The notes: generated from the letters alone by a model not told the origin. A DNA stretch of 64,000 nucleotides from Sphingobacteriales bacterium 44-61 (GCA_001898405.1 MKTW01000019.1:120078-184077), one strand, 5' to 3'. Positions 26,234-36,271 are shown, numbered from the stretch's first letter. A program made the numbers and translations.

Positions 26234-29200
26234 TTGAGGATAAACTCCCTGCTTTTGAGCGTTTTACGCAGCATATCCCTGCTCGTAGCCATTCTGCTGC
26301 TTACTCTTGCAGCCAGGGCACAAGCTCCTGCCCAGCTTCGCTCAAACCTGCGCCAGCAAAAAATAGCCGTTACAACAGATACTTTACGTCTTGATACACT
26401 CAGCATCATCCCTAAAACATTCACCATCCCCGGCATTGATTCAGCCGATTACGAACTTGATTTTATCAATGCTTTATTGATCTGGAAAAAAAGGCCGGCG
26501 ATGGACAGTGTTTCGATCAGCTACCGGGTTTTTAATTACAGGCTTAATCCCGTAACACAGCGGATGCCGTTCGATAGTGTAAGGAATAATCTCTCTTTGC
26601 AGCCTTTTGAGTTCAATAACGAGCTTAATGATATGCAAAAAGGTATTTTCAATTTCGGTTCTATAAAAGCAGAAGGAAGTTTTGGACGCCAGATCGCTTT
26701 TGGCAATAGCCAGGATGCCGTATTGAATTCAACGCTCAATCTTCAGTTGAGCGGCATGCTGGGTGATAGCATTGAGATACAGGCTGCCATCACCGATAAT
26801 AATATCCCGATACAACCGGATGGTACCACACAGCAATTGAATGAATTTGATCAGGTATTCCTTCAGTTCAAAAAAAATAACTGGCAGCTTAACCTCGGAG
26901 ATATCGATATCCGTCAGAATCAAAGTTATTTCCTGAACTTTTATAAACGGCTGCAGGGTATCTCTTTTCAAACAACGAATAAGCTCGGCAAAAACCTTGA
27001 ATCAAAAACACTGGCCAGCGGCTCCATAGCCAAAGGAAAGTTTACCCGCAATATTATCGACAACACTACCACCAGCAATCTCGAGGGTAATCAGGGGCCT
27101 TATCGGTTAACCGGCGCAAACAATGAATTCTTCTTTATCGTACTTGCCAATACAGAAAGGGTTTTTCTCGACGGGCAATTGCTTCAGCGTGGGGAAGACC
27201 AGGATTATGTGATCAATTACAATACAGCAGAAGTAACCTTCACTCCAAAACGGATGATCACGAAAGACAGCCGCATACAGATAGAGTTTGAATATGCAGA
27301 CCGGAATTATCTCAATGCCAATTTCTATGTATCTGAAGAATTAGATTTCAATAAAAAATTAAAACTGCGCATCGGGGCATTCACCAACAACGATGCAAAG
27401 AACTCACAGATCAACCAGGTGCTTGACCCGGCGCAAAAACAATTCCTGGGTACCGTTGGCGACAGCATTCAGCGTGCATATTATCCTTCCGCCATTGTGG
27501 ATACGTTTGCGGCAGGAAAGATCTTATATGAGAAGATCTATTACACCGGCAGCGCAGGACTTGATTCCTTTTACCAATACTCAACCAATACAGCAGTAAC
27601 GCTCTATAATCTTTCTTTTGTGTCAGTAGGGCAGGGGAATGGTAATTATGTTCCTGATTTCAACGGAGCAAATGGGAAAGTGTACAAATTCGTTATGCCT
27701 GTTGGCAACGTAAAGCAAGGCAGTTATGAAGCCGCTATGCTACTCGTTACGCCTAAGCAGCAGCAGCTCGTTAACCTGGGGATCGATTACACTATCACGC
27801 CAAATACGCTGCTGAAAACGGAATTTGCCATGAGCAAGTATGATCCCAATACATTTTCAAAAGTTGATAACGGGAATCACCAGGGCTATGCGGCCAAAGT
27901 GCAGTTGAATAATACCCAGTTACTCCGGCCAGCTACTAAACTTCAGCTCACCACTGCCCTGGATTATGAATTTGTTCAGGATAAATTCAAACCATTGGAG
28001 CGGTTGCGTACAGTAGAGTTTTCGAGGGATTGGGGTTTGCCCTTATTGGTGCAGCCGCAAACTGAAAATATTATCCGGGCTTCTGTTGGGTTAAAAGATA
28101 ACAGGAACCATTCCGTCAATTACCGTTTTACCAATTACCAGCGGGGAAAAGATTACAATGGCTTTCAAAATGCGATCACGCATGTAGTGAGCTGGAAAGG
28201 CTGGCAGTTCAATAATGAATTTGTAGCTACTAATTTTAATGCGTTAGCAGAAAAAGGCGTTTTCCTCCGGCCAACAGTAGACCTCAGCAAACAGTTCAAA
28301 CAACTTTCCAATTGGCGGCTTGGCTTCCGGTATGCGCTTGAGCAAAACACTGTTCGCGACAAATCGACCGACACGCTTACCTATAATGCTTTTTCATTCG
28401 ATAGCTATTCCGTCTATCTCCGGTCTGATGAATCGAAAAAGAACCGCTACGGTGCCACTTTCTTTACCCGTGCCGATAAATATCTTGTAGGAAAGGATTT
28501 TCAGCATGGCGACAGAAGTTATAATCTTAACCTGCAGGCCGAATTGTTGTCGAACCCTAACCGCCAGTTTTACCTGAACACTACTTTCCGCAAACTGAAG
28601 ATAAGGAATACAGCACTGTCAAAACAGGAAGCAGATGAAACCATACTTGGCCGTGCAGAATATGTAATGAATGAATGGAAGGGATTGTTGACAGGAAACC
28701 TGCTGTACGAAGTAGGAGCAGGGCAGGAGCAGAGAAGGGATATCGCTTACGTGGAAGTGCCGGCAGGTACAGGTCAATACGCCTGGATCGATTATAATTC
28801 TGACGGTATACAACAATTGAATGAGTTTGAACTGGCAGCATTTCCTGACCAGGCAAAGTTCATCCGGATATTTACGCCTACGAATGAATTTATCAAATCA
28901 AATTATATCACGTTCAACTACAGCCTGAATCTCAATCCAAGGGCCATACTGAACGGGTCCGATATTTCCGGGTTCCAAAAATTCATTGCCCGTTTCAATC
29001 TTGTTACTTCTTTGCAGATCAGCAAAAAATCCATTGCCCAGGGAAATTTTGAATTCAACCCATTTAAATACAGCGTTACAGATACCAACCTTGTTACGCT
29101 GAACACTATCCTGGCCAATACACTTTCATATAACCGTTTCAATGCTGTCTGGGGTATTGATCTCAGCAATCTTCGCAATAATGGCAAAGCCTTGCTGACC

Positions 29201-29758
29201 TATGGCTATGAAAGCAGGAAAATGAATGATTGGAACAGTAGGTTCCGGTGGAATTTCACGCGTACTTTATCATTGAACCTGGCAGGAAGAATTGCAGCCA
29301 GTTCCCTGTTTACACCCAATGCGCAATTTGATAACCGGAATTATGAATTGGATATTCAAAGCATTGAACCCACATTCAGTGTGATCAGGGGAACTTCTTT
29401 CCGGGTATCCACCAGTTACAAATACGAACATAAAAAGAACAAGCCTGTGTATGGAGGGGAGAGTGCGGTGTCGAATGCGCTGAACCTCGAATCAAAATAC
29501 AATGTATTGCAGAATAGCTCTATCTCTGGCAAGTTCACATTCAATAATATTACGTACAAGGCAGCTACCAATGCAGCCACTACCGTCAGCTATATTATGC
29601 TGGACGGGTTGTTGCCGGGGAAAAACTTCCTGTGGAATATCACGCTTACAAAGCGGTTATTGAACAACCTGGAACTGAACTTTCAGTATGATGGGCGTAA
29701 ACCTGCGGAGTCAAGAACAGTGCATACAGGAAGGGCTTCACTGACTGCACTGTTCTAG
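26234..29758 (+). CDS. Large SprA-like outer-membrane/surface protein (TTG start)
   Basis: This 1174-residue secreted protein starts at TTG 26234, which is the codon that gives a full signal peptide (LLLSVLRSISLLVAILLLTLAARAQ). The segment around residues 305-350 (ERVFLDGQLLQRGEDQDY, NYNTAEVTFTPKRMI) resembles repeats of SprA, the Bacteroidota T9SS translocon/gliding protein. At 1174 residues it is only about half SprA's length. The rest is a long run of amphipathic beta strands ending in RASLTALF, so it is probably a very large barrel. Function is not known to me; the SprA link is weak similarity. Confidence 0.85.
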   Translation: MRINSLLLSVLRSISLLVAILLLTLAARAQAPAQLRSNLRQQKIAVTTDTLRLDTLSIIPKTFTIPGIDSADYELDFINALLIWKKRPAMDSVSISYRVFNYRLNPVTQRMPFDSVRNNLSLQPFEFNNELNDMQKGIFNFGSIKAEGSFGRQIAFGNSQDAVLNSTLNLQLSGMLGDSIEIQAAITDNNIPIQPDGTTQQLNEFDQVFLQFKKNNWQLNLGDIDIRQNQSYFLNFYKRLQGISFQTTNKLGKNLESKTLASGSIAKGKFTRNIIDNTTTSNLEGNQGPYRLTGANNEFFFIVLANTERVFLDGQLLQRGEDQDYVINYNTAEVTFTPKRMITKDSRIQIEFEYADRNYLNANFYVSEELDFNKKLKLRIGAFTNNDAKNSQINQVLDPAQKQFLGTVGDSIQRAYYPSAIVDTFAAGKILYEKIYYTGSAGLDSFYQYSTNTAVTLYNLSFVSVGQGNGNYVPDFNGANGKVYKFVMPVGNVKQGSYEAAMLLVTPKQQQLVNLGIDYTITPNTLLKTEFAMSKYDPNTFSKVDNGNHQGYAAKVQLNNTQLLRPATKLQLTTALDYEFVQDKFKPLERLRTVEFSRDWGLPLLVQPQTENIIRASVGLKDNRNHSVNYRFTNYQRGKDYNGFQNAITHVVSWKGWQFNNEFVATNFNALAEKGVFLRPTVDLSKQFKQLSNWRLGFRYALEQNTVRDKSTDTLTYNAFSFDSYSVYLRSDESKKNRYGATFFTRADKYLVGKDFQHGDRSYNLNLQAELLSNPNRQFYLNTTFRKLKIRNTALSKQEADETILGRAEYVMNEWKGLLTGNLLYEVGAGQEQRRDIAYVEVPAGTGQYAWIDYNSDGIQQLNEFELAAFPDQAKFIRIFTPTNEFIKSNYITFNYSLNLNPRAILNGSDISGFQKFIARFNLVTSLQISKKSIAQGNFEFNPFKYSVTDTNLVTLNTILANTLSYNRFNAVWGIDLSNLRNNGKALLTYGYESRKMNDWNSRFRWNFTRTLSLNLAGRIAASSLFTPNAQFDNRNYELDIQSIEPTFSVIRGTSFRVSTSYKYEHKKNKPVYGGESAVSNALNLESKYNVLQNSSISGKFTFNNITYKAATNAATTVSYIMLDGLLPGKNFLWNITLTKRLLNNLELNFQYDGRKPAESRTVHTGRASLTALF

Positions 29759-29761
29759 CTT

Positions 29762-30859
29762 TTATACATTAAAGCGGAAATGCATTACATCTCCATCCTT
29801 CACTATATATTCCTTTCCTTCGATCCTCAGCTTCCCGGCTTCGCGTGCTGCGGCTTCCGAACCATACTGAACATAATCATCATAGCCGATCACTTCAGCT
29901 TTGATAAATCCTTTTTCAAAATCCGTATGGATCACGCCTGCGGCTTGCGGAGCTTTCCATCCTTCATGAATGGTCCAGGCGCGTACTTCCTGTACACCGG
30001 CGGTGAAATAAGTATAGAGGTTCAACAGGCGGTAAGCTGAATGGATCAGCCTGTCAAGCGCCGGTTCTTTCATTTTGTATTCTTCCATGAACAATTGGCG
30101 GTCATCAGCACTTTCCATTTCTGCTATCTGCGCTTCGATATTATTGTTCATGATGATCACTTCAGCCTTTTCCTGCTTCACCGATTCTTTTAATGCATCG
30201 GAGAATTTATTGCCTGTGTGCATGGATGCTTCATCCACGTTGGCTACATACAGTACAGGTTTATCAGTGAGGAGAAACAGATCAGCGATCGCTACTTTCT
30301 CTTCTTTGGACAGGTCCAGCTCACGGATGCTTTTTCCTTTTTCCAGGTGTGCTTTACACTGCAGCAACACTTCCAGTTCTGCTTTAAGTTTGGGATCAAT
30401 ACGCGCCTGTTTTTCGGTTTTAGAGATCTTTTTTTCCACGCTGTCGAGGTCTTTCAACTGCAGTTCAGTGTCAATGATCTCTTTGTCGCTTACAGGATTG
30501 ATAGCACCTTCATCGCGCAGGATGTTCTCGTCTTCAAAGCAACGGATCACATGGATGATGGCATCCACTTCCCGGATATTGCCCAGGAATTTATTGCCCA
30601 ACCCTTCACCCTTGCTGGCGCCACGCACAAGACCCGCAATGTCCACGATCTCGATTTGTGTGGGTACGATGCGGTCAGGAACGACGAACTCCGCCAATTT
30701 GTTAAGGCGTTTATCCGGCACATCCACCAATCCCACGTTGGGGTCGATAGTGCAGAAGCGGTAGTTGCTGGCCTGCGCTTTAGCGCTATTGCTCACTGCA
30801 TTAAATAAAGTTGATTTTCCTACATTGGGCAATCCGACGATTCCTGCTTGTAAAGCCAT
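29762..30859 (-). CDS. ychF: Obg-family ATPase YchF
   Basis: This 365-residue cytosolic protein is a ribosome-associated ATPase. The P-loop is GLPNVGKSTLFNAV (residues 7-20), switch II is DIAGLVRGASKGEGLGN, and NVDE replaces the GTPase NKxD motif, the change that gives YchF its ATP preference. A coiled-coil arm and a C-terminal TGS domain follow (FFTAGVQEVRAWTI to DVMHFRFNV). It converges with the large surface-protein gene with only 3 bp between stops, and has a consensus promoter core upstream. Confidence 0.98.
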   Translation of the reverse strand: MALQAGIVGLPNVGKSTLFNAVSNSAKAQASNYRFCTIDPNVGLVDVPDKRLNKLAEFVVPDRIVPTQIEIVDIAGLVRGASKGEGLGNKFLGNIREVDAIIHVIRCFEDENILRDEGAINPVSDKEIIDTELQLKDLDSVEKKISKTEKQARIDPKLKAELEVLLQCKAHLEKGKSIRELDLSKEEKVAIADLFLLTDKPVLYVANVDEASMHTGNKFSDALKESVKQEKAEVIIMNNNIEAQIAEMESADDRQLFMEEYKMKEPALDRLIHSAYRLLNLYTYFTAGVQEVRAWTIHEGWKAPQAAGVIHTDFEKGFIKAEVIGYDDYVQYGSEAAAREAGKLRIEGKEYIVKDGDVMHFRFNV

Positions 30860-30885
30860 GAAAAAATGTTTTCAGTTTAGGGGCG

Positions 30886-30893
30886 CAAAGATA
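30886..30893 (-). promoter_or_regulatory. -7 promoter element for ychF
   Basis: The minus strand reads TATCTTTG, an exact TAnnTTTG, 26 bp upstream of the ychF ATG. Confidence 0.6.
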
Positions 30894-31016
30894 GGGCAAA
30901 AATGCGGGACATGGAGTAGCGATACCTTTATGGCATAAAAGCTTTCGGATCTCCAAATACTTATAAATACCCAGTTTATATTATCTTGAGCTTCTAACAT
31001 AAACTGACATATTCCC

Positions 31017-32432
31017 ATGGCTCTTAGCAGAATCTGGTCCGCATTCATCATTGTCGCTGTACTGGTTGCCGGTTTCCGGTTCGCTTTTCAGCCCGGGCAG
31101 GAAAAGATATTCAACCAGATGGTGACAGGCAAGGGCACGGATACCGCTTATGCGCGGACTGTGGACTCAGCTGCCCTGCCAGCCTATGTGGTGCAACAGC
31201 TGCAGCAGGACAAAACGGCTATCTGGGACAATGACCGGGTAGTGAAAACCGGTGAAGGCCAGTACCGTGTGTTCAGGCTCCTGCCATCAAACGGAATTAT
31301 TGAAACCTGTAAGGGCGCCGTGGAGATCTGTATCGGGTTGATCGGCATCATGGCTTTATTCATGGGCTTTATGAGCATTGCCGAAAAAGCAGGGGGGATC
31401 CGGTTCATGTCGCGGATCATTGGGCCTTTTTTCTCGAAAATATTTCCGGATATACCCAAGGGCCACCCGGCCATGGGGCATATGATGATGAATTTTTCTG
31501 CCAATCTTTTAGGGCTTGATAATGCAGCCACTCCATTTGGTATAAAAGCCATGGAAAGCCTGCAGGAGCTGAATCCTGAAAAAGAGAAAGCATCGAATGC
31601 CCAGATCATGTTTCTTTGCCTTCATGCCGCGGGTTTCAGCCTGATACCTGTAAGCATTATTGCCGTAAGAGCCTCTGTCAAAAATCCTTCTGCCAATCCC
31701 ACGGATATTTTTGTGCCCTGCATGATCGCTACGTTCGTGGCTACGATGGCTGCTATGTTTATTGTGTCTATCAAACAGCGGATCAACATTTTCCAAAAAA
31801 CTATCATGCTTTGGGTACTGAGCATTTCTGCTGTGATCGCTTTGCTGGTACTGTATCTTGTATCAATGAGTGCGGAGGGGTTGCAGAGTTTTTCAGGAGC
31901 TTTGAGCAATGGCCTGATCCTTACCATTTTTATCGCCATTGTGCTGGGAGGGCTTTACAAAAAGATCAACATCTTTGATGCATTCGTTGATGGGGCGAAA
32001 GGAGGCTTTGAAGTGGCTGTGCGCATCATTCCTTACCTGGTAGGTATGCTGGTAGCGATCAGCCTGCTGCGCAATAGCGGCACATTTGATGTGATCATCA
32101 ATGGCATCAAATCCTTATTTGCCGCATTGGGCACAGACACACGTTTTGTAGACGGTCTGCCCACTGCTTTTATCAGGCCATTAAGCGGAAGCGGGGCAAG
32201 GGGCATGATGATCGATACAATGAACGCTTATGGGGCCGACTCATTTGCCGGCCGCCTGTCAGCTATCTTGCAAGGTTCATCGGATACTACCTTTTATGTA
32301 ATTGCGGTTTATTTTGGCGCAGTTGGCATAAAAAATACGCGTTACTCTATCGGTGCAATGTTGCTGGCCGATCTCGTGGGCATCATCACGGCAATATCAC
32401 TCTGTTATCTTTTCTTTGGGAATGCGGCTTAA
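31017..32432 (+). CDS. Fused SpmA-SpmB nucleoside-recognition-domain membrane protein
   Basis: This 471-residue polytopic membrane protein joins two Gate/nucleoside-recognition domains. The first half carries the SpmA hallmark NLLGLDNAATPFGIKAM and the second the SpmB hallmark RPLSGSGARGMMIDTM. In Bacillus the separate SpmA and SpmB act in spore core dehydration; Bacteroidota do not sporulate, so the role here is probably transport of an unknown solute. A non-hydrophobic insert of about 70 residues (FQPGQEKIF to RLLPSNGIIE) follows the first helix. The gene converges with the phosphoesterase, 8 bp apart. Confidence 0.93.
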   Translation: MALSRIWSAFIIVAVLVAGFRFAFQPGQEKIFNQMVTGKGTDTAYARTVDSAALPAYVVQQLQQDKTAIWDNDRVVKTGEGQYRVFRLLPSNGIIETCKGAVEICIGLIGIMALFMGFMSIAEKAGGIRFMSRIIGPFFSKIFPDIPKGHPAMGHMMMNFSANLLGLDNAATPFGIKAMESLQELNPEKEKASNAQIMFLCLHAAGFSLIPVSIIAVRASVKNPSANPTDIFVPCMIATFVATMAAMFIVSIKQRINIFQKTIMLWVLSISAVIALLVLYLVSMSAEGLQSFSGALSNGLILTIFIAIVLGGLYKKINIFDAFVDGAKGGFEVAVRIIPYLVGMLVAISLLRNSGTFDVIINGIKSLFAALGTDTRFVDGLPTAFIRPLSGSGARGMMIDTMNAYGADSFAGRLSAILQGSSDTTFYVIAVYFGAVGIKNTRYSIGAMLLADLVGIITAISLCYLFFGNAA

Positions 32433-32440
32433 CGTATCTT

Positions 32441-34282
32441 TTAGAACGTCAACAATGAAACACGCCCGTCCATAGTTGTCACAAGCAATTCGCCTTTGCC
32501 TGCTGGCTGCACATTGGTGACGAGACAGTTGGATATTTTATGTTTCCATAAAACCTTTCCGTCTTCTCTGTTCAGCGCTACTACCACACCCGATTGCGTA
32601 GGAACGAAAACAATGTTATTGTATTCGCTGATGACTGTGGGGCAGATCTCATATCCAAGAGATACGTCTGATTGCCATGCAATTTGCATTTCGTTGGCGG
32701 TAGTGGACATGCCCAATACATTGCCACCCATTGTTTTTACAAATACAACACTGCTGTCTTTTGATAAGCCCATCGATTCCCGTACACGGATGGCCGGGTC
32801 CTGTTTTCTCCAGATCACACTGCCATTATTTGCATCCAGTACTGTCATATAACGATCAGGTGCTACGATAAAGACACGGTTACCAGTTGCCACAGGAAAA
32901 CACGCTGCAGGAGAAAACATACGGTTACCGCTGTTGTTGTTCCATTTCCATACAAGATCACCTGTATTAAGGTCAAGACAATAGAAATCATTATTCCAGC
33001 AACCGAAATAGATCTTATTGTTGTAGATAAGCGGTTTCGTTACCACGAATCCTTTTACCTGATTGAAACTCCATACGAGTTTTCCATCTTTCAAACTGAT
33101 CGCGCGGAATTCACCATCTGAAGAGCCGATGTATACATTGTCGCCATGTACAACCGGGTGGCCCAGCACTGCTTTCGCAGCCTGTACTTTCCAAAGCAGT
33201 TTTCCTTTTTTTAACGAGACACCATAGATGTATCCGTCAGAAGATCCTGTAACTACTACATTGTTGCCGATCACGGGTATGGAGTAGACCTTGCCGCCAG
33301 TCCTGAATTTCCATGCAGGGTTCCCGTTCTTCCTGTTCAAAGCCACGATCTCACCATTGGTATTGGTAACAACTGCAAGATCTCCGGAAAGGGAAGTGCC
33401 TGAACCGATATCGCTTTTATCCTGGTACAACCATTTTTCTTTTACAAAGGAAAAGCTGTCATTCACTGCATAGGAGGGACGCGGGTATTGAGTCGCGTTC
33501 TGTTTATTCCAGTCATGCAATTCTACAGTCGCCCATACCGGTTTAAGTTGGGCTCCGGGCCTTTTTTCCTGGTAAGTAACGATGTCATTTTTGATCGTTA
33601 CGATATTGTAACCGCCAGTATCGGCTTTTGCACGCAGATTGGAGCGGCCCATTACAGCCGGAACTCCTTCAAAATCCAGTTTGTGATTGTTATGTCCATG
33701 CCCGCAAAGAAAAAGCTCAATATTTTTTTGTTTTAAGCGGTCAACTGCTTCATACCAGTTATTAAGACCATCATCCATCGGGTAATGGTTAACAAAGATC
33801 AACGGTGCATCATTGGGAATTGTGGCAAGTACAGAATCGAGCCAAACGATGTTCTCGCGTGGTATCTGACCAGGCCCCATCCTCATATTCGGCCCACAGT
33901 GCGTTCCTAAAAAAGTATATTTCCCTGCTTTGAAGAAAAAGGTCTCGTTGCCAAAAACTTTTTTAAATGTATTGGCGCCGCTTTCTGACCAGTTGCCGTC
34001 GTGATTACCCGGTATGATATGCCAGGGTTTATTGAGACTGTCCAGGATCTGTTTGGCCAGTTTTATTTCTTCATCTGCGCCAAACTCTGTGATGTCCCCA
34101 CTAATTACAACAAATTGTATAGCTGGGTTTTCATTGATATCCTTTACTGTTCTTCTGAGATCTTCTGCACCTGTGCTGCTGCCGACATGTGTGTCGGACA
34201 AATGAACAAAGGTGAGTGCATCCTGTGCGAAGGAGATCTGTGCCAACAACACAGCAGCAACAATAAATAGTATTTTTTTCAT
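32441..34282 (-). CDS. Secreted metallophosphoesterase fused to PQQ-type beta-propeller
   Basis: This 613-residue protein has a signal peptide (MKKILFIVAAVLLAQISFAQ). Residues about 20-270 hold all calcineurin-like metal motifs: LSDTHVG, SGDITEFG, PGNHDGN, VNHYPMDDG and LCGHGHNNH. From about 300 to the end, repeated blades of the type LNRKNGNPAWKFRTGG, VSLKKGKLLWKVQ and LNTGDLVWKW form a PQQ/WD-like propeller. I start at ATG 34282; the longer frame to 34360 runs through a hairpin and lacks a signal. It is the last gene after DeoR-SusC-SusD on this strand, 145 bp beyond susD. It should cleave an extracytoplasmic phosphoester; the substrate is unknown. Confidence 0.92.
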   Translation of the reverse strand: MKKILFIVAAVLLAQISFAQDALTFVHLSDTHVGSSTGAEDLRRTVKDINENPAIQFVVISGDITEFGADEEIKLAKQILDSLNKPWHIIPGNHDGNWSESGANTFKKVFGNETFFFKAGKYTFLGTHCGPNMRMGPGQIPRENIVWLDSVLATIPNDAPLIFVNHYPMDDGLNNWYEAVDRLKQKNIELFLCGHGHNNHKLDFEGVPAVMGRSNLRAKADTGGYNIVTIKNDIVTYQEKRPGAQLKPVWATVELHDWNKQNATQYPRPSYAVNDSFSFVKEKWLYQDKSDIGSGTSLSGDLAVVTNTNGEIVALNRKNGNPAWKFRTGGKVYSIPVIGNNVVVTGSSDGYIYGVSLKKGKLLWKVQAAKAVLGHPVVHGDNVYIGSSDGEFRAISLKDGKLVWSFNQVKGFVVTKPLIYNNKIYFGCWNNDFYCLDLNTGDLVWKWNNNSGNRMFSPAACFPVATGNRVFIVAPDRYMTVLDANNGSVIWRKQDPAIRVRESMGLSKDSSVVFVKTMGGNVLGMSTTANEMQIAWQSDVSLGYEICPTVISEYNNIVFVPTQSGVVVALNREDGKVLWKHKISNCLVTNVQPAGKGELLVTTMDGRVSLLTF

Positions 34283-34302
34283 GATATCTGGAATTAAAAA
34301 GC

Positions 34303-34384
34303 CAAAAGTAAAAAGCAAAAATAACCTTTCAAACGATGAGCAGTTTCGTTCGCTTCGCAAGGTTATTTTTACTTTTTACTTTTG
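34303..34384 (-). terminator. Long AT-rich hairpin between susD and the phosphoesterase gene
   Basis: The 26-base arms (34303-34328 and 34359-34384) are complementary with one mismatch; on the plus strand the left arm begins CAAAAGTAAAAAG. On the minus strand CTTTTTAATTCC follows the stem, so it can act as a partial terminator that lowers phosphoesterase expression relative to SusCD, or as a processing site. Confidence 0.6.
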
Positions 34385-34427
34385 ACCTTTTATTTTTTTA
34401 ACTGACTGTTAATTTTTCTTTTTGCGA

Positions 34428-36260
34428 TTACCAGCCTGTTGTTTGGGTCAGTGTGTAACCTGCGTCCTGGTATTGAACTATCTGTGATTGTCCGATCGGT
34501 GCCATGTATGAACGGTCTAAGAAGGCATTCCTGTTCTGTACATTCTCCACCAGCCAGAAGCCAACCATATCAGCAGCATTCGATCCATTGTATGCTACAA
34601 TGGTACCGTCTGTTTTCTTAACTCTTACTTTTCCAATATTGGCAGTAGTCAGATAGCTTGGGATCTCGGTTTGCACATTTACCCATGGTCCAAGGAAATA
34701 ATCCGGGTTAGTGCTGAAGTCCATGTTGGTCAGTTTTTTCCATCTCTTCAGGTCCAGCAAACGGCTATATTCAAATACGAACTCCATTCTTCTTTCGCGG
34801 CGGATCTCCCAGATCATGGCAGATACGTCAGCATCACGCTCAGGATCAACAGGCATGGCTGCAAGAAGTAAAGGACTTGTCTTTTTAACCCCTCTGCTGG
34901 TAGCTACTGCATCCAAAGGACGGTTGCGGATCGCATTTATCGACTTGTCCAGGTCATCCTGTGTAACAGGAGTGCCACCAAAGTGTTCTGCCAATTCTGC
35001 TTTTGCTTCGATCCAGTTCAGCACTACTTCAGCATATCTCATTACAGGAGCATCACTTGTATTGGTATTGCTTCCCCATGCAGCAGGAGGTACGCTTCCT
35101 ACATAGGCCATTGCATCTCTTGAAGCAAACTTGTTACAATATAACAATGTTGCTGCTGTATTAAGTGGTTTGTTATAAAAGGATGCTTCAAAGCGTGGGT
35201 CTCTTGTCTTGATCAGGTCTGCAATAGCAAAGCTGCTTGCATCAGTAACCGTAGAGTTTTCCCAGGGTTGTCCATCGTTTGCAAGAAATGACTTGATCAA
35301 AACCAGGTTCGCAGATGAGTTCTGATTCTCATTTCCATTGCTGTAAGAACCTACAGAGTGTGTTATGGTCAATGCCGCATCGTATATTCTGTACAGAAGT
35401 ACTTCAGGATGCCCGGCAAGACTTTCTGATGAGAATATAGATTTAAAATCCCTGGTAAAGTTGTACTTGTTAATACCCATTACCATCTCAGCAGCATCTC
35501 TTGCAAACTCCAGGTATTTTTTTGCCCTGGCAGCATCGAGTCCATGATAGTGCTGGAATGTTCCTTCAAACAGCATAAAGCGGGAAACAAAAGCTGCAGC
35601 GATATACCTATTCAGGACATTCGTGCCATCGTTTTCCCTCATGTTTGCGAGTGCATATTTGAAATCGTCATACACTTTATCCATTACTACACCTCTGTTA
35701 TCCCTGTCTTTGAATAAGGTTGGGAGATCTGTATTCTGAACTGTTTTGTCAAAATAGGGGATATCTCCAAACACACTAACCAAACGGCAGTACTCGAATC
35801 CTTTAAAGAATTTCGCAACCGCAGTCCAGTGCTTATAAGCTTCGTCAGACAGGTTTGGTTTCGCTTCATTATCGAGGCGGTCGAGTAAGATATTTGCCTT
35901 ACGCACCCATGCAAAGTCCCAGGTAGGGCCGGCATAAGTAGACATCCATGCCGCACCTTCTGCAGTAGATCCTCTTGAACCGGGAACACTGCTTTCGAAG
36001 CTCGACTGGGTATTCCTGCTGGTCAGATCATCGCTGAACGTATACCCGGTCACAGGTGCATAGTCGGTAACAAAACCGGTATTGAACCCATTGAAGTAAT
36101 TGGTATAAAACGCATTCGCATACATCCGGATATCGTCTTCATTCCTCCAGTAGTTATTATCAACATAACTTGTAAGCGGCGGCCTGTTCAATACCTCCTT
36201 GCTGCACGAGAAGAAAAGTGTACAGGCTAAAAGACCGCATATATATTTTGAGTATTTCAT
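34428..36260 (-). CDS. SusD/RagB family nutrient-binding lipoprotein
   Basis: This 610-residue outer-membrane lipoprotein has a lipobox (ICGLLACTLFFSCSK, Cys19) and the family opening EVLNRPPLTSYVDNNYWRNEDD. Typical SusD stretches are the TPR-like helices with ARKYLEFARDAAE-type sequence, RYAEVVLNWIEAKAEL, NAIRNRP and EIRRERRMEFVFEYSRLLDLKRW. It lids the SusC transporter and captures its ligand at the cell surface. It lies 11 bp after the susC gene and is co-transcribed with it. The nutrient cannot be named: no glycosidase gene is in the locus, but a phosphoesterase is. Confidence 0.96.
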   Translation of the reverse strand: MKYSKYICGLLACTLFFSCSKEVLNRPPLTSYVDNNYWRNEDDIRMYANAFYTNYFNGFNTGFVTDYAPVTGYTFSDDLTSRNTQSSFESSVPGSRGSTAEGAAWMSTYAGPTWDFAWVRKANILLDRLDNEAKPNLSDEAYKHWTAVAKFFKGFEYCRLVSVFGDIPYFDKTVQNTDLPTLFKDRDNRGVVMDKVYDDFKYALANMRENDGTNVLNRYIAAAFVSRFMLFEGTFQHYHGLDAARAKKYLEFARDAAEMVMGINKYNFTRDFKSIFSSESLAGHPEVLLYRIYDAALTITHSVGSYSNGNENQNSSANLVLIKSFLANDGQPWENSTVTDASSFAIADLIKTRDPRFEASFYNKPLNTAATLLYCNKFASRDAMAYVGSVPPAAWGSNTNTSDAPVMRYAEVVLNWIEAKAELAEHFGGTPVTQDDLDKSINAIRNRPLDAVATSRGVKKTSPLLLAAMPVDPERDADVSAMIWEIRRERRMEFVFEYSRLLDLKRWKKLTNMDFSTNPDYFLGPWVNVQTEIPSYLTTANIGKVRVKKTDGTIVAYNGSNAADMVGFWLVENVQNRNAFLDRSYMAPIGQSQIVQYQDAGYTLTQTTGW

Positions 36261-36271
36261 TATCGTAGTTT

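Noticed and set aside
26149..26436. N-terminal extension of the small barrel protein
   Set aside because: It runs antisense through the start of the divergent surface-protein gene, and the signal peptide begins at 26148.
30075..30764. 229-codon open frame opposite ychF
   Set aside because: Shadow of the well-conserved ychF gene; Ser/Arg-rich with no motif.
34283..34360. N-terminal extension of the phosphoesterase
   Set aside because: It crosses the 26-bp hairpin and would bury the signal peptide.
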